The translations under genes and the position numbers were made by a program. 64,000 nucleotides of DNA. Origin: Nocardioides perillae. Its GTDB lineage: Bacteria; Actinomycetota; Actinomycetes; Propionibacteriales; Nocardioidaceae. The stretch covers positions 1,054,001-1,118,000 of the forward strand of contig NZ_JACCAC010000001.1 in NCBI RefSeq assembly GCF_013409425.1, given 5' to 3'. The notes below the pieces were generated by a model. That model saw nothing but the letters and a program-made list of their open reading frames with translations. It searched no databases and was not told where the DNA came from. This document shows positions 25,658 through 33,505 of this stretch, one piece after another. Every line of letters starts with the position of its first letter. Positions within the stretch are counted from its first letter, which is position 1.

Positions 25658-26548
25658 TCACCGCTCCGGCGGGATGACCGGCTGGGTGGCGTTGGGGTCG
25701 TAGCCGCTGTCGTAGCCCGTCGACGTGCCCGGCGTGGTGCCGTAGCCGGCACCCGTGCCGCCCGTCGAGCCGTAGCCGGCGGTCGAGCCCGAGGTGGAGT
25801 ACGACGGGGTGTCGTGCGAGCCGCCCGACTGGCTCGGGACCTGCTGCTCGGCACGCTCGCGACCGGTCTGCGCGTCGCGCTTGGCCTGCTCCTTGGCCTC
25901 GCGGCCCTTCGACTGCGCGTCGCGCAGCATCGAGGCGGCGACCTCACGGCCGCCCAGGCCGAAGGCGAGGGCCAGGCCGAGAGCCAGGGAGAACATGATC
26001 GCGGCGAAGGCGATGCGCACGATGTCCTCGGCGATGCGGAGCTGGTCGAGGATCATGAAGAAGGCGATGACCATGACGATCGCCGGCACGACGGTCGCGA
26101 CGACCTTGCCGGTCGGGGTGTCGCCCATGACCTTGGCGACGCCACCGGCGACCGCGCCGGCGATGGCGGCGGCGACCACGAAGATGACGATCGCGACGAT
26201 CACGTTGGGCAGGTAGGCCAGCACCTGGTTCATGAAGGCGGTGACGGCGGCGATCTTCAGAGCGCCGATCGCGGCGACGGCGAAGAAGGCGAAGACGAGC
26301 CAGAAGACGACGCGGGCGATGCCGTTGCTCGGGCTCGCGCCGGGCATCACGCGCTCGACGTATTGGTGTGCTGACGACTCGTGCAGGTGCCGGTCGAGGC
26401 CGGCCTTCTGGAAGACCGTGCGCAGCGCTGCCTGCACGACCTTCGCGATGATGAAGCCGACCAGCAGGATGACTGCGAAGCCGAGCAGGTTGGGCAGGAA
26501 GGCGAAGAACGAGTCCGTCGCGTTCCGGAAGCTTGCTCCGATGTCCAT
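25658..26548 (-). CDS. Conserved-TM-helix (small-conductance channel-like) membrane protein
   Basis: 296 residues. About five hydrophobic helices include the conserved-TM-helix pattern found in MscS-related proteins (LPNLLGFAVILLVGFIIAKVVQ, then AALRTVFQKAGLDRHL, and again YLPNVIVAIVIFVVAAAIAG). The cytoplasmic C-terminus is Lys/Arg/Glu-rich, then low-complexity Gly/Ser/Thr/Tyr repeats (TGYGSTGG-like). The beta-domain of true MscS is missing, so channel activity is uncertain. The ATG at 26548 has only a weak ribosome-binding site. Confidence 0.8.
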   Translation of the reverse strand: MDIGASFRNATDSFFAFLPNLLGFAVILLVGFIIAKVVQAALRTVFQKAGLDRHLHESSAHQYVERVMPGASPSNGIARVVFWLVFAFFAVAAIGALKIAAVTAFMNQVLAYLPNVIVAIVIFVVAAAIAGAVAGGVAKVMGDTPTGKVVATVVPAIVMVIAFFMILDQLRIAEDIVRIAFAAIMFSLALGLALAFGLGGREVAASMLRDAQSKGREAKEQAKRDAQTGRERAEQQVPSQSGGSHDTPSYSTSGSTAGYGSTGGTGAGYGTTPGTSTGYDSGYDPNATQPVIPPER

Positions 26549-26776
26549 AGATCTTCCGTCCTGTCGTCAGGGGAGCTGTCCAGACCTCGTACCCGGCCTC
26601 TCCGGACGCATGCCCCACCCGTTTCAACGGTGGTTCGGTGGCTCGCAAGCGCTCAACGGGTGAAATGTTGGGATGGGATGAGACAAACCCGTGACCCACC
26701 CGCTACGGTCTCCTCACCTACACCAATCACGTGGCTCGGCGACGGTCCACTCGATGCAACATGGGGTGAGAATTCA

Positions 26777-27154
26777 GTGAAGTCCCTCGTCGGCCTGATC
26801 GCGGCCGTTCTGCTCAGCAGCGGCCTCATGGTCGCTACCACGTCGACCTCGGCCAGCGCTGCCTACCCGCGCTCGGTCCCGACAGCCTGCTTCATCGCCG
26901 GCGACCGCAACAGCGTGACCCTCCGCGTGACTGCGCCCACCGTCGACAGCAAGCCGGCTGGCAAGGTGCAGATCCGCGTCAAGAAGAACGGCAAGGTCGT
27001 CCGCTTCCGCAAGGGCCGCATCGGCGGCGAGCGCGCGAAGACCTTCGGCTACCGCCCGCTGCGCAACGGCGTCTACGACGCGTTCTTCGTCTTCAACCCC
27101 GACCGCAACGTCTACAAGTGGTGCACCAAGACCTCGACCCTCGAGATCGGCTGA
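26777..27154 (+). CDS. Small secreted protein, unknown function
   Basis: 125 residues from a GTG at 26777 preceded by GGGGTGAG; the frame is open further upstream but this start gives a good signal peptide (SLVGLIAAVLLSSGLMVATT, cleavage near SASAAYP). The mature domain of about 90 residues is basic and beta-rich with two Cys (TACFIAG and YKWCTK) that could form a disulfide, and resembles an Ig-like or exported all-beta domain (VTLRVTAPTVDSKPAGKVQI). It is followed by a strong terminator, so it is probably monocistronic. Confidence 0.75.
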   Translation: MKSLVGLIAAVLLSSGLMVATTSTSASAAYPRSVPTACFIAGDRNSVTLRVTAPTVDSKPAGKVQIRVKKNGKVVRFRKGRIGGERAKTFGYRPLRNGVYDAFFVFNPDRNVYKWCTKTSTLEIG

Positions 27155-27173
27155 CACCAGCACCTGCCTCGTC

Positions 27174-27207
27174 GACGGGCGCGCCACCTCCGGGTGGCGC
27201 GCCCGTC
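27174..27207 (+). terminator. Perfect 15-bp terminator hairpin
   Basis: GACGGGCGCGCCACC (27174-27188) and GGTGGCGCGCCCGTC (27193-27207) with a TCCG tetraloop, 20 bases after the stop of the secreted-protein gene. No U-tract. Confidence 0.85.
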
Positions 27208-27257
27208 GCCGTTCTCCGCCACGGAATGCCGCTGCCTCCCGCGTCGTTGAGCTCACC

Positions 27258-27815
27258 GTGACCCCCGGCGCCTTGATCCTCCTCGCCACCGTCGCCCTGG
27301 CCCTCGCCTTCGGCGCCTGGCGACGCTTCAGCGACGGCCGCTTCCGCCCGAACACGTTGGTCGAGCAGGGCCGCCAGGCGAACCCGCTGATCGAGCAGGG
27401 CCGCCAGGCCCGTGTCGAGACCGAGCAGGCCCGCCAGCCCACCCCGCTGGTCGAGCAGGCCCGCCAGGGCCGTGTCGAGACCCCCGCAACCCCACCGCCG
27501 ACCTCCCTCCTCGCTGACACCCCGTACGACGCCCAGCGCGGCGAGCGCGCCACCTTGCTGCAGTTCTCGAGCGCCTTCTGCGCCCCCTGCCGCGCGACCC
27601 GCCGAGTGCTGGGCGACATCGCCGAGGTGGTCCCCGGCGTGACCCACGTCGAGGTCGACGCCGAGCAGCAGCTCGAGCTGGTCCGCCGGCTCGGCGTCCT
27701 GCGCACGCCGACCACCGTCGTGCTCGACCGGCACGGCCGCGAGGTCACGCGGGCGGCAGGCGCGCCGCGCAAGGAGCAGGTGCTGACCGCCCTCGCCGAG
27801 GCCGGCCTCCAGTGA
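27258..27815 (+). CDS. Membrane-anchored thioredoxin-domain protein
   Basis: 185 residues from a GTG. A short N-terminal helix (ALILLATVALALAFGAW) anchors it. Residues about 34-76 are a linker built from a repeated nucleotide element (LVEQGRQ, LIEQGRQARVET, LVEQARQGRVET). The thioredoxin fold follows, with the redox motif CAPC at 108-111 and the cis-proline in RTPTTVVLD. Thioredoxins reduce disulfides or persulfides; encoded next to the DUF4395/rhodanese/DUF1416 genes it matches the ThiX position beside cysA2-sseC2 in mycobacteria. The domain could face either side of the membrane. Confidence 0.85.
   Translation: MTPGALILLATVALALAFGAWRRFSDGRFRPNTLVEQGRQANPLIEQGRQARVETEQARQPTPLVEQARQGRVETPATPPPTSLLADTPYDAQRGERATLLQFSSAFCAPCRATRRVLGDIAEVVPGVTHVEVDAEQQLELVRRLGVLRTPTTVVLDRHGREVTRAAGAPRKEQVLTALAEAGLQ
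27358..27485 (+). repeat. Dispersed GGTCGAGCAG repeat, in-frame copies inside the thioredoxin gene
   Basis: Consecutive units such as TTGGTCGAGCAGGGCCGCCA and CTGATCGAGCAGGGCCGCCA, the second continuing into CGTGTCGAGACC, then two more variant units. All keep the reading frame and encode (L/V)(V/I)EQGRQ-type peptide units. Confidence 0.85.
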
Positions 27816-27898
27816 CCCTGTCTCGACAACCGGACACGCATCCCGAGCAGCGAGACGCCGGTTCGGTGCGCCGCCGCGCCACCCCTACTCTTGCTCCC

Positions 27899-27976
27899 GT
27901 GCCGACGACCATGCTGACCAAGCGACGCGCAGTGGACCACTGCCGCGTGCGCTCGGCGCTGTGTCGCGAGCCCTGA
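27899..27976 (+). CDS. Putative cis-acting leader peptide of the sulfur gene cluster
   Basis: A 25-codon frame from GTG 27899 (or 21 codons from ATG 27911) ending at TGA 27974-27976, about 95 bases upstream of the DUF4395 gene. The peptide core KRRAVDHCRVRSALCREP matches the pattern of short actinobacterial leader peptides (RRxVDxxRVxSAxC) that precede sulfur and cysteine metabolism genes. The two cysteine codons near the end would let ribosome stalling sense cysteine supply. This is family-pattern recognition from memory; no expression evidence is available. Confidence 0.6.
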   Translation: MPTTMLTKRRAVDHCRVRSALCREP

Positions 27977-28069
27977 CGGACGCCTCACGCTGCCCTCTCG
28001 CGGCTTCACCGCTCGCAGCCTGACGTCCGTGCCCACCCGGCCTGATCCGTCCACGTCAGCAGGAGCACC

Positions 28070-28531
28070 ATGTCCACCACGTCCGCGCCACGCGTCGCCG
28101 CCCAGGCGAGCGCGCAGGTCGACCCCCGCGGCCAGCGGTTCGCCGCGTCGCTGACGGTCGTCGTGCTCGCCGTCGTGCTGCTGACGGCCCCCAGCGGCCT
28201 CGCGACGGGCCTGCTGGCCGCGCAGGCGGCCCTCTTCGCCACCGCGGTGGCGCTCGGCGTGCAGCGCACCCCGGTCGCCTGGCTCTACCGCACCGTGGTG
28301 CGCCCCCGCTTCGGCCCGCCGGCCGAGACCGAGGACGCCGCGCCCCCGCGCTTCGCCCAGGCCGTCGGCCTGGCCTTCGCGGCGGTCGGCCTCGTCGGCT
28401 TCCTGACCGGCGCCACGGCGCTCGGCCTGGTCGCCACGGCCTTCGCCCTGGCCGCCGCCCTGCTCAACGCCGCCTTCGGCTTCTGCCTGGGCTGCGAGAT
28501 GTACCTCCTGCTCAAGCGTGCCACCGCCTGA
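28070..28531 (+). CDS. DUF4395 membrane protein
   Basis: 153 residues with four hydrophobic helices. The DUF4395 marks are PRGQRFAASLTVVVLAVVLL at the start and the Cys-containing LNAAFGFCLGCEMYLLLKR at the end, whose CxxC is conserved and may take part in sulfur or redox transfer. These proteins are repeatedly encoded beside rhodaneses and thioredoxins, as here. It starts about 95 bases after the leader peptide and 42 bases before the rhodanese gene, so it is probably the first large cistron of that operon. Confidence 0.88.
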   Translation: MSTTSAPRVAAQASAQVDPRGQRFAASLTVVVLAVVLLTAPSGLATGLLAAQAALFATAVALGVQRTPVAWLYRTVVRPRFGPPAETEDAAPPRFAQAVGLAFAAVGLVGFLTGATALGLVATAFALAAALLNAAFGFCLGCEMYLLLKRATA

Positions 28532-28573
28532 GCACCACCCACCCAGACCCCGCACCAACCCAAGGAGCAGCAC

Positions 28574-29422
28574 ATGAGCCGCGAGAACTCCCTCGTCAGC
28601 ACCCAGTGGGTCGAGGACCACCTCGACGACGACGGCGTGGTGATCATCGAGGTCGACGAGGACACCTCGGCCTACGACCGCAGCCACATCCGCAACGCGA
28701 TCAAGCTCGACTGGACGACCGACCTGCAGGACCAGGTCCGTCGCGACTTCGTCGGCAAGGACGCGTTCTCGGCGCTGCTCTCCGAGCGCGGCGTGAGCAA
28801 CGACGACACCGTCGTGCTCTACGGCGGCAACAACAACTGGTTCGCCGCCTATGCGTACTGGTACTTCAAGCTCTACGGCCACGAGGACGTCAAGCTCATG
28901 GACGGCGGCCGCAAGAAGTGGGAGCTCGACGCCCGCGAGCTCACCGACGAGCTGCCGCAGCGCGAGGCGACGACCTACACCGCCTCCGAGCCCGACCTGT
29001 CGATCCGCGCCTTCCGCGACGACGCCGTGGCCGCCATCGGCGTGAAGAACCTCGTCGACGTCCGCAGCCCTGACGAATACGCCGGTCGCCTCATGGCGCC
29101 CGCGCACCTCCCGCAGGAGCAGGCCCAGCGCGCCGGCCACATCCCCACCTCGGTCAACGTGCCGTGGAGCAAGAACTGCAACGACGACGGCACCTTCAAG
29201 TCCGACGAGGAGCTGAAGGCCCTCTACGAGGAGGTTGGCTTCGACGGCTCGAAGGAGACCATCGCCCTGTGCCGCATCGGTGAGCGCTCCTCGCTCACCT
29301 GGTTCGTCCTCAAGGAGCTGCTGGGTCACGAGTCGGTCAAGAACTACGACGGCTCCTGGACGGAGTACGGCTCCCTGGTGGGCGTGCCCGTCGTCCTCGG
29401 CGACGAGCCGGGTGCGGCCTGA
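28574..29422 (+). CDS. cysA: Thiosulfate sulfurtransferase (rhodanese), CysA/SseA type
   Basis: 282 residues, two rhodanese domains. The inactive N-domain has VIIEVDEDTSAYDRSHIRNA; the catalytic C-domain has the active-site loop CRIGERSS and NLVDVRSPDEYAGR. The enzyme moves sulfane sulfur from thiosulfate to thiophilic acceptors. It strongly resembles mycobacterial CysA2/CysA3. (The symbol cysA here is the sulfurtransferase, not the sulfate ABC ATPase.) AGGAGCAG precedes the ATG. The stop overlaps the ATG of the DUF1416 gene. Confidence 0.94.
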   Translation: MSRENSLVSTQWVEDHLDDDGVVIIEVDEDTSAYDRSHIRNAIKLDWTTDLQDQVRRDFVGKDAFSALLSERGVSNDDTVVLYGGNNNWFAAYAYWYFKLYGHEDVKLMDGGRKKWELDARELTDELPQREATTYTASEPDLSIRAFRDDAVAAIGVKNLVDVRSPDEYAGRLMAPAHLPQEQAQRAGHIPTSVNVPWSKNCNDDGTFKSDEELKALYEEVGFDGSKETIALCRIGERSSLTWFVLKELLGHESVKNYDGSWTEYGSLVGVPVVLGDEPGAA

Positions 29423-29718
29423 TGTGCGGCGCCACTGAGGGCGGCCTCTCGCTCGACGGCGTAGACGTGGCGAAGGAGGCCATCGTCCAGGGCCAGGTCG
29501 TGCGTGACGGAGAGCCGGTCGGCAACGCCTACGTGCGCCTGCTCGACCGCACCGGCGAGTTCACCGCCGAGGTGCCCACATCGGCGACTGGCCACTTCCG
29601 CTTCTTCGCCGGTGACGGCGAGTGGACGCTGCGCACCCTCGCCCCCAAGGCCGACCCGGTCGACCGCAAGGTCCACGCGCAGGTCGGGTCCGTCGCCGAG
29701 GTGACCGTCACCATCTGA
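29422..29718 (+). CDS. sseC: DUF1416 protein SseC
   Basis: 98 residues, matching DUF1416 (MCGATEGGLSLDGVDVAKEA, VVRDGEPVGNAYVRLLDRTG, TSATGHFRFFAGDGEWTLR). The fold is a transthyretin-like carboxypeptidase-regulatory sandwich, with a conserved Cys2. It is almost always encoded directly after a CysA-type rhodanese; the start here overlaps the rhodanese stop by one base. It is thought to assist sulfur transfer, but the mechanism is unknown. A strong terminator follows. Confidence 0.93.
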   Translation: MCGATEGGLSLDGVDVAKEAIVQGQVVRDGEPVGNAYVRLLDRTGEFTAEVPTSATGHFRFFAGDGEWTLRTLAPKADPVDRKVHAQVGSVAEVTVTI

Positions 29719-29727
29719 TGCACGCAC

Positions 29728-29758
29728 GACGCCCCCGGAGCAGCGCTCCGGGGGCGTC
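29728..29758 (+). terminator. Perfect 14-bp terminator hairpin
   Basis: GACGCCCCCGGAGC (29728-29741) and GCTCCGGGGGCGTC (29745-29758) with an AGC loop, 10 bases after sseC. It closes the sulfur operon before the polysaccharide locus. Confidence 0.88.
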
Positions 29759-29837
29759 CGCATGCGTGGCTCGGTTCATCGGACGCACCACATAACGCCT
29801 AGACTGCGCCGGACAGCTCGACGGGATGGGGGACGCG

Positions 29838-30968
29838 ATGGGTTTCGACATCTTGCTGTCGCCGCCGGACGTCGGCGAATTCGAGCAGCAGTACGTCTTG
29901 CGCGCGATGCAGTCCGGCTGGGTTGCTCCCGCGGGACCCGACCTCACGGCCTTCGAGCAGGAGGTTGCCGCCCGCGTCGGCGTCGCCCACGCGGTCGGCC
30001 TCTCGTCGGGCACGGCGGCGCTGCACCTCGCGTTGGTGTCCTGGGGTGTGGGCCCCGGTGATGTCGTGCCGGTGTCGACCTTGACCTTCGCCGCGACAGT
30101 GAATGCAATCCGCTATGTGGGGGCGACCCCGCACTTCGTCGATTGCGAGGAAGAGACCGGCAACATCTCGCCGGCCCTGCTCGAGCAAGCGGTTGCTGGA
30201 CTGACCGCACAGGGCGCCAGGGTTCCGGTGATCATCCCGGTCGACTTGCTCGGCAAGTGCGTCGACTACGACGCCGTCCAGGGCGTCGCCGGCGCCGCGG
30301 GCGCTCGACTCCTCGGCGACGCGGCCGAGTCCTTCGGTGCCACCTACCGCGGCCGGCCCGCCGGTTCTTTCGGCGATGCCTCGGTAGTGTCCTTCAACGG
30401 CAACAAAATCATGACCACTTCGGGCGGCGGCATGCTGCTGACCGACGACCGGCGGTTAGCCGACCACGTCCGCAAGCTGTCGACGCAGGCCCGCGAGCCG
30501 GTGCCGCACTATGAGCACACCGAGGTGGGCTACAACTACCGGCTCTCGAACATCCTCGCCGCGCTGGGGCGAGCCCAGCTCGCTCGCCTCGACGACATGA
30601 TCAAGCGACGGCGCGGATGGCGCGAGCGATACCGGGCTCTGTTTACCGACCAGCCCGGCGTTCGCATCCTGGGCGGGGCCGACGACGCGGAGGACAACTG
30701 CTGGCTCACCGCGATCGTGGTCGATCAGGCGGCGTCACGCTGGTCTGCGCAGCAGCTCGGCGGAGCGCTCGACGGCGCGGGCATCGAGACGCGGCCTCTC
30801 TGGAAGCCGATGCACCTTCAACCCGTGTGCCGGGACCTCCCCGGTCTGATCAACGGCACTTCGGAGCGGATCTTTTCCCACGGCCTGACGCTGCCGGCCG
30901 GATCGGTGATGACCGACGACGAATTCGCCCGGATCGAGGACGCTGTCCGGGCGGTGATCGCGTCGTGA
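29838..30968 (+). CDS. DegT/DnrJ/EryC1 sugar aminotransferase, PglE-like
   Basis: 376 residues from ATG 29838 (alternative ATG 29826). The family transfers an amino group to a 4-keto sugar nucleotide using PLP. The PLP lysine is K190 in SFNGNKIMTTSGGGM, a context typical of PglE/LegC-type enzymes making UDP-4-amino-4,6-dideoxy sugars; GLSSGTAALHLAL binds the cofactor phosphate. It is the first gene of the polysaccharide operon and overlaps the next gene by four bases. The matching 4,6-dehydratase (PglF/CapD type) is encoded 24 kb away at 54545. Confidence 0.9.
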   Translation: MGFDILLSPPDVGEFEQQYVLRAMQSGWVAPAGPDLTAFEQEVAARVGVAHAVGLSSGTAALHLALVSWGVGPGDVVPVSTLTFAATVNAIRYVGATPHFVDCEEETGNISPALLEQAVAGLTAQGARVPVIIPVDLLGKCVDYDAVQGVAGAAGARLLGDAAESFGATYRGRPAGSFGDASVVSFNGNKIMTTSGGGMLLTDDRRLADHVRKLSTQAREPVPHYEHTEVGYNYRLSNILAALGRAQLARLDDMIKRRRGWRERYRALFTDQPGVRILGGADDAEDNCWLTAIVVDQAASRWSAQQLGGALDGAGIETRPLWKPMHLQPVCRDLPGLINGTSERIFSHGLTLPAGSVMTDDEFARIEDAVRAVIAS

Positions 30969-31576
30969 GGCGACACGACGCCGTCAAGCGCACGATCGAC
31001 TTGGTGGTTAGCACTGTCGCGCTCGTGCTGTCGGCGCCCTTGCAGGCGGTCATCGCCGTCGTTGTGCGCCGCAAGCTGGGCTCGCCGGTCCTCTTCCGGC
31101 AGCCCCGCCCGGGCCGGGACGGCGAGGTCTTCGAGCTGGTCAAGTTCCGCACGATGCTGGAGCTGGACGTGCAGCGGGGCCTCGTGACCGACGCGGAGCG
31201 GCTGACGCCCTTCGGCGCGCTGCTCCGGTCGACGAGTCTCGATGAGCTGCCGACCCTGTGGAACGTCGTGCGTGGTGACATGAGTCTGGTTGGTCCGCGG
31301 CCGCTGCTGGTGCAGTATCTCGAGCGCTACAGCCCGGAGCAGGCGCGTCGGCACGAGGTGCGCCCGGGGATCACCGGGCTTGCTCAAGTGAGTGGTCGCA
31401 ATGCGCTGACGTGGGACGCCAAGTTCGCCAAGGACGTTGAGTACGTGGACAATCGGAGCCTCCGCCTCGACGCGGCGATCGTGTGGCGGACGCTCGCCCA
31501 GGTCTTTCGCCGCCACGGCATAACGGCGGACGGCGATGTCACGATGCCGGAGTTCTTGGGGCGGACCCATGGTTGA
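30965..31576 (+). CDS. Initiating sugar-1-phosphate transferase, PglC-like
   Basis: 203 residues from the GTG overlapping the previous stop. This is the short, monotopic form of the polyisoprenyl-phosphate sugar transferases: a single re-entrant helix (IDLVVSTVALVLSAPLQAVIAVVV), then FRQPRPGRDGEVFELVKFRTM, the Asp-Glu catalytic pair in SLDELPTLWNVVRGDMSLVGPRPLL and RPGITGLAQVSGRN. It attaches the first sugar phosphate to undecaprenyl phosphate. Placement between PglE- and PglD-like genes suggests the sugar is a diacetamido-trideoxyhexose. Confidence 0.93.
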   Translation: MRRHDAVKRTIDLVVSTVALVLSAPLQAVIAVVVRRKLGSPVLFRQPRPGRDGEVFELVKFRTMLELDVQRGLVTDAERLTPFGALLRSTSLDELPTLWNVVRGDMSLVGPRPLLVQYLERYSPEQARRHEVRPGITGLAQVSGRNALTWDAKFAKDVEYVDNRSLRLDAAIVWRTLAQVFRRHGITADGDVTMPEFLGRTHG

Positions 31577-32207
31577 GCCGTTGGTTATCGTTGGCGCAGG
31601 TGGCTTCGGCCGCGAGACCGCCGACGTCGTCGAGGCAATCAACGCCATCGCACCCACGTGGGAACTCCTTGGTTTCGTCGACGACGCGCCGTCCGACGTC
31701 AATCTCGAGCGATTGGCGGCGCGGGGCTACGACCTCCTGGGGGGCACCGACCACCTCGTCAGCCTCGACAACTGCGCGCACTACGTGATCGGCGTCGGCT
31801 GCCCGCGCGCTCGCCGGGCCGTCGCGGACCGGTTGAGATGCGGCCGTCACGTGCCTGCCACCCTGGTGCATCCCGCCGCCACCATCGGGTCCGCGGTGTC
31901 GATCGGGGAGGGCACGGTCATCTGTGCGGGCGCCCGGCTGACGACGAACATCGCAGTTGGCCGACACGTGCACGTCAATCCCAGCGCGACGGTCGGGCAC
32001 GACACGACGCTTGGTGACTTCGTTAGCCTGAACCCCGCCTCGTCGATCTCGGGCGACTGCGTGATCGGAGCAGGGTCGCTGGTGGGAGTCGGTGCAGTCG
32101 TCCTCAACCAGTTGCGGGTCGGGGAGGACGCGACGGTCGGGGCGAGTGCCTGCGTCGTGCGAGACGTGCTCGACGGCGCCACCGTGAAGGGTGTGCCGGC
32201 GCGATGA
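31569..32207 (+). CDS. Sugar O/N-acetyltransferase, NeuD/PglD-like
   Basis: 212 residues from the ATG at 31569, overlapping the previous gene by eight bases. The N-terminal Rossmann-like part (LVIVGAGGFGRETADVVEAI) binds the nucleotide sugar. The C-terminal left-handed beta-helix shows hexapeptide repeats and the catalytic-type His in VNPSATVGHDTTLGDFVSLN. In PglD this domain acetylates the 4-amino group made by the aminotransferase. The three consecutive genes thus match the last steps of UDP-diNAc-bacillosamine synthesis and its loading on lipid. Confidence 0.88.
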   Translation: MVEPLVIVGAGGFGRETADVVEAINAIAPTWELLGFVDDAPSDVNLERLAARGYDLLGGTDHLVSLDNCAHYVIGVGCPRARRAVADRLRCGRHVPATLVHPAATIGSAVSIGEGTVICAGARLTTNIAVGRHVHVNPSATVGHDTTLGDFVSLNPASSISGDCVIGAGSLVGVGAVVLNQLRVGEDATVGASACVVRDVLDGATVKGVPAR

Positions 32208-33505
32208 CCGGTTTGAGGGTGGTGGCGCTCGTGTGTCAGTGGTACCCGCCCGAGCCGGTAGAGATCCCGTCCGGGATAGCAGCAGCGCTTCGGGATCAAG
32301 GACTGGTCTTGAGGGTGCTGACCGGAATCCCGAACTATCCGTCCGGTGCGGTGCACGACGGGTATGCGCCCTGGAGCCGCCGGAGGGAGACACTCGACGG
32401 TATCGAGGTCATCCGGTCGCCTCTTTACCCCAGCCACGACGCGAGCGCACTCCGTCGGCTGCTGAACTACGGCAGCTGGGCAATCAGCAGCTCCGTGTTC
32501 GGCCAGCGGGTGCTCCGCGAGACCGACGTGGCGCTCGTCTACTCGTCGCCCGCCACTGCTGCGCTCCCAGCCATGGTGGCCAGAACTCTCTGGCGGACCC
32601 CGTACGTTCTCTTGGTGCAGGACGTTTGGCCCGACTCGATCTTTGCCTCGGGCTTCCTGTCTGGGCGGTGGGGGCGGCAGGCGCACAACCTGATCGATGT
32701 CTTCGTTCGGCGGGCTTACGCGCGCGCGGCGCACATCGTGGTCACTTCTCCAGGGATGGCCGACCTGCTCGCGCGACGTGGCGTTCCGCAGAACAAGCTC
32801 ACCATCATTTACAACTGGCTGCCTGAGGACCGAAGCGCCCAGCCTGCCGATCACGATGCAGATTTAAAGCGAGCTTTGGGCGTCCCGGCCGACTCGCTCC
32901 TTTTCATGTATGCCGGGAACCACGGGAAGGCGCAGGCGCTCGATGCGCTCATCGACGCGTTCACGAGCGATGAGACCCGACCCGCGCATCTGGTGCTTAT
33001 GGGCGACGGAGTGGAGAAGGCGCGGCTCATCGACCGCGCCCGCGCGTCGGCCCGCATCCACTTCCTGGACCCGGTTCCGCGAGCCGAGGCGGATCGCCTC
33101 ATGGTTTCCGCAGACGTGTCTGTGGTGTCGTTGGCTGACGAGCCTCTGTTCGCCGTCACGATGCCCAGCAAGGTCCAGTCTGGGCTGGCGTCCGGGCGCC
33201 CGTTGCTCGTAATTGCGCGCGGCGACGCAGCCGACGTCGTGACCGGTTCGGGCGCGGGAGTAGCGGCAGCCCCGAGCGATCCGGTCGCGATTGCCGAGGC
33301 GGTCGCGAAGCTCTCTGCGACCTCGCTTCACGAGCTGACCTTGATGGGACGGCGCGGCCTCGAGGTCTACCGCAGCCAGATGGCACGGGACGTCGGCGCT
33401 AAGCGCATGCGTGCCGTTTTACGTGATGCGGCGCGGCGCAGCCGCACGGCGATCGCCGGACCCCCCGATCGAACGGCGGAAGGATCAGTCAGTGAGCAGC
33501 GTTGA
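32204..33505 (+). CDS. Glycosyltransferase family 4 (WbuB-like)
   Basis: 433 residues. GT-B architecture: N-domain beginning VVALVCQWYPPEPVEIPSGIA with PNYPSG, typical of WbuB-type enzymes, and C-domain with LLFMYAGNHGKAQALDALIDAF and FAVTMPSKVQSGLASGRPLL. WbuB-like transferases add an amino sugar such as FucNAc to the lipid-linked acceptor, which would fit the FucNAc genes that follow. The start overlaps the previous stop (ATGA). Confidence 0.88.
   Translation: MTGLRVVALVCQWYPPEPVEIPSGIAAALRDQGLVLRVLTGIPNYPSGAVHDGYAPWSRRRETLDGIEVIRSPLYPSHDASALRRLLNYGSWAISSSVFGQRVLRETDVALVYSSPATAALPAMVARTLWRTPYVLLVQDVWPDSIFASGFLSGRWGRQAHNLIDVFVRRAYARAAHIVVTSPGMADLLARRGVPQNKLTIIYNWLPEDRSAQPADHDADLKRALGVPADSLLFMYAGNHGKAQALDALIDAFTSDETRPAHLVLMGDGVEKARLIDRARASARIHFLDPVPRAEADRLMVSADVSVVSLADEPLFAVTMPSKVQSGLASGRPLLVIARGDAADVVTGSGAGVAAAPSDPVAIAEAVAKLSATSLHELTLMGRRGLEVYRSQMARDVGAKRMRAVLRDAARRSRTAIAGPPDRTAEGSVSEQR

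Noticed and set aside
29770-29810. Promoter TTCATC ... TAGACT before the polysaccharide operon
   Set aside because: Spacing is 19 bases and both boxes are weak; a promoter must be near here, but this match is no better than chance.
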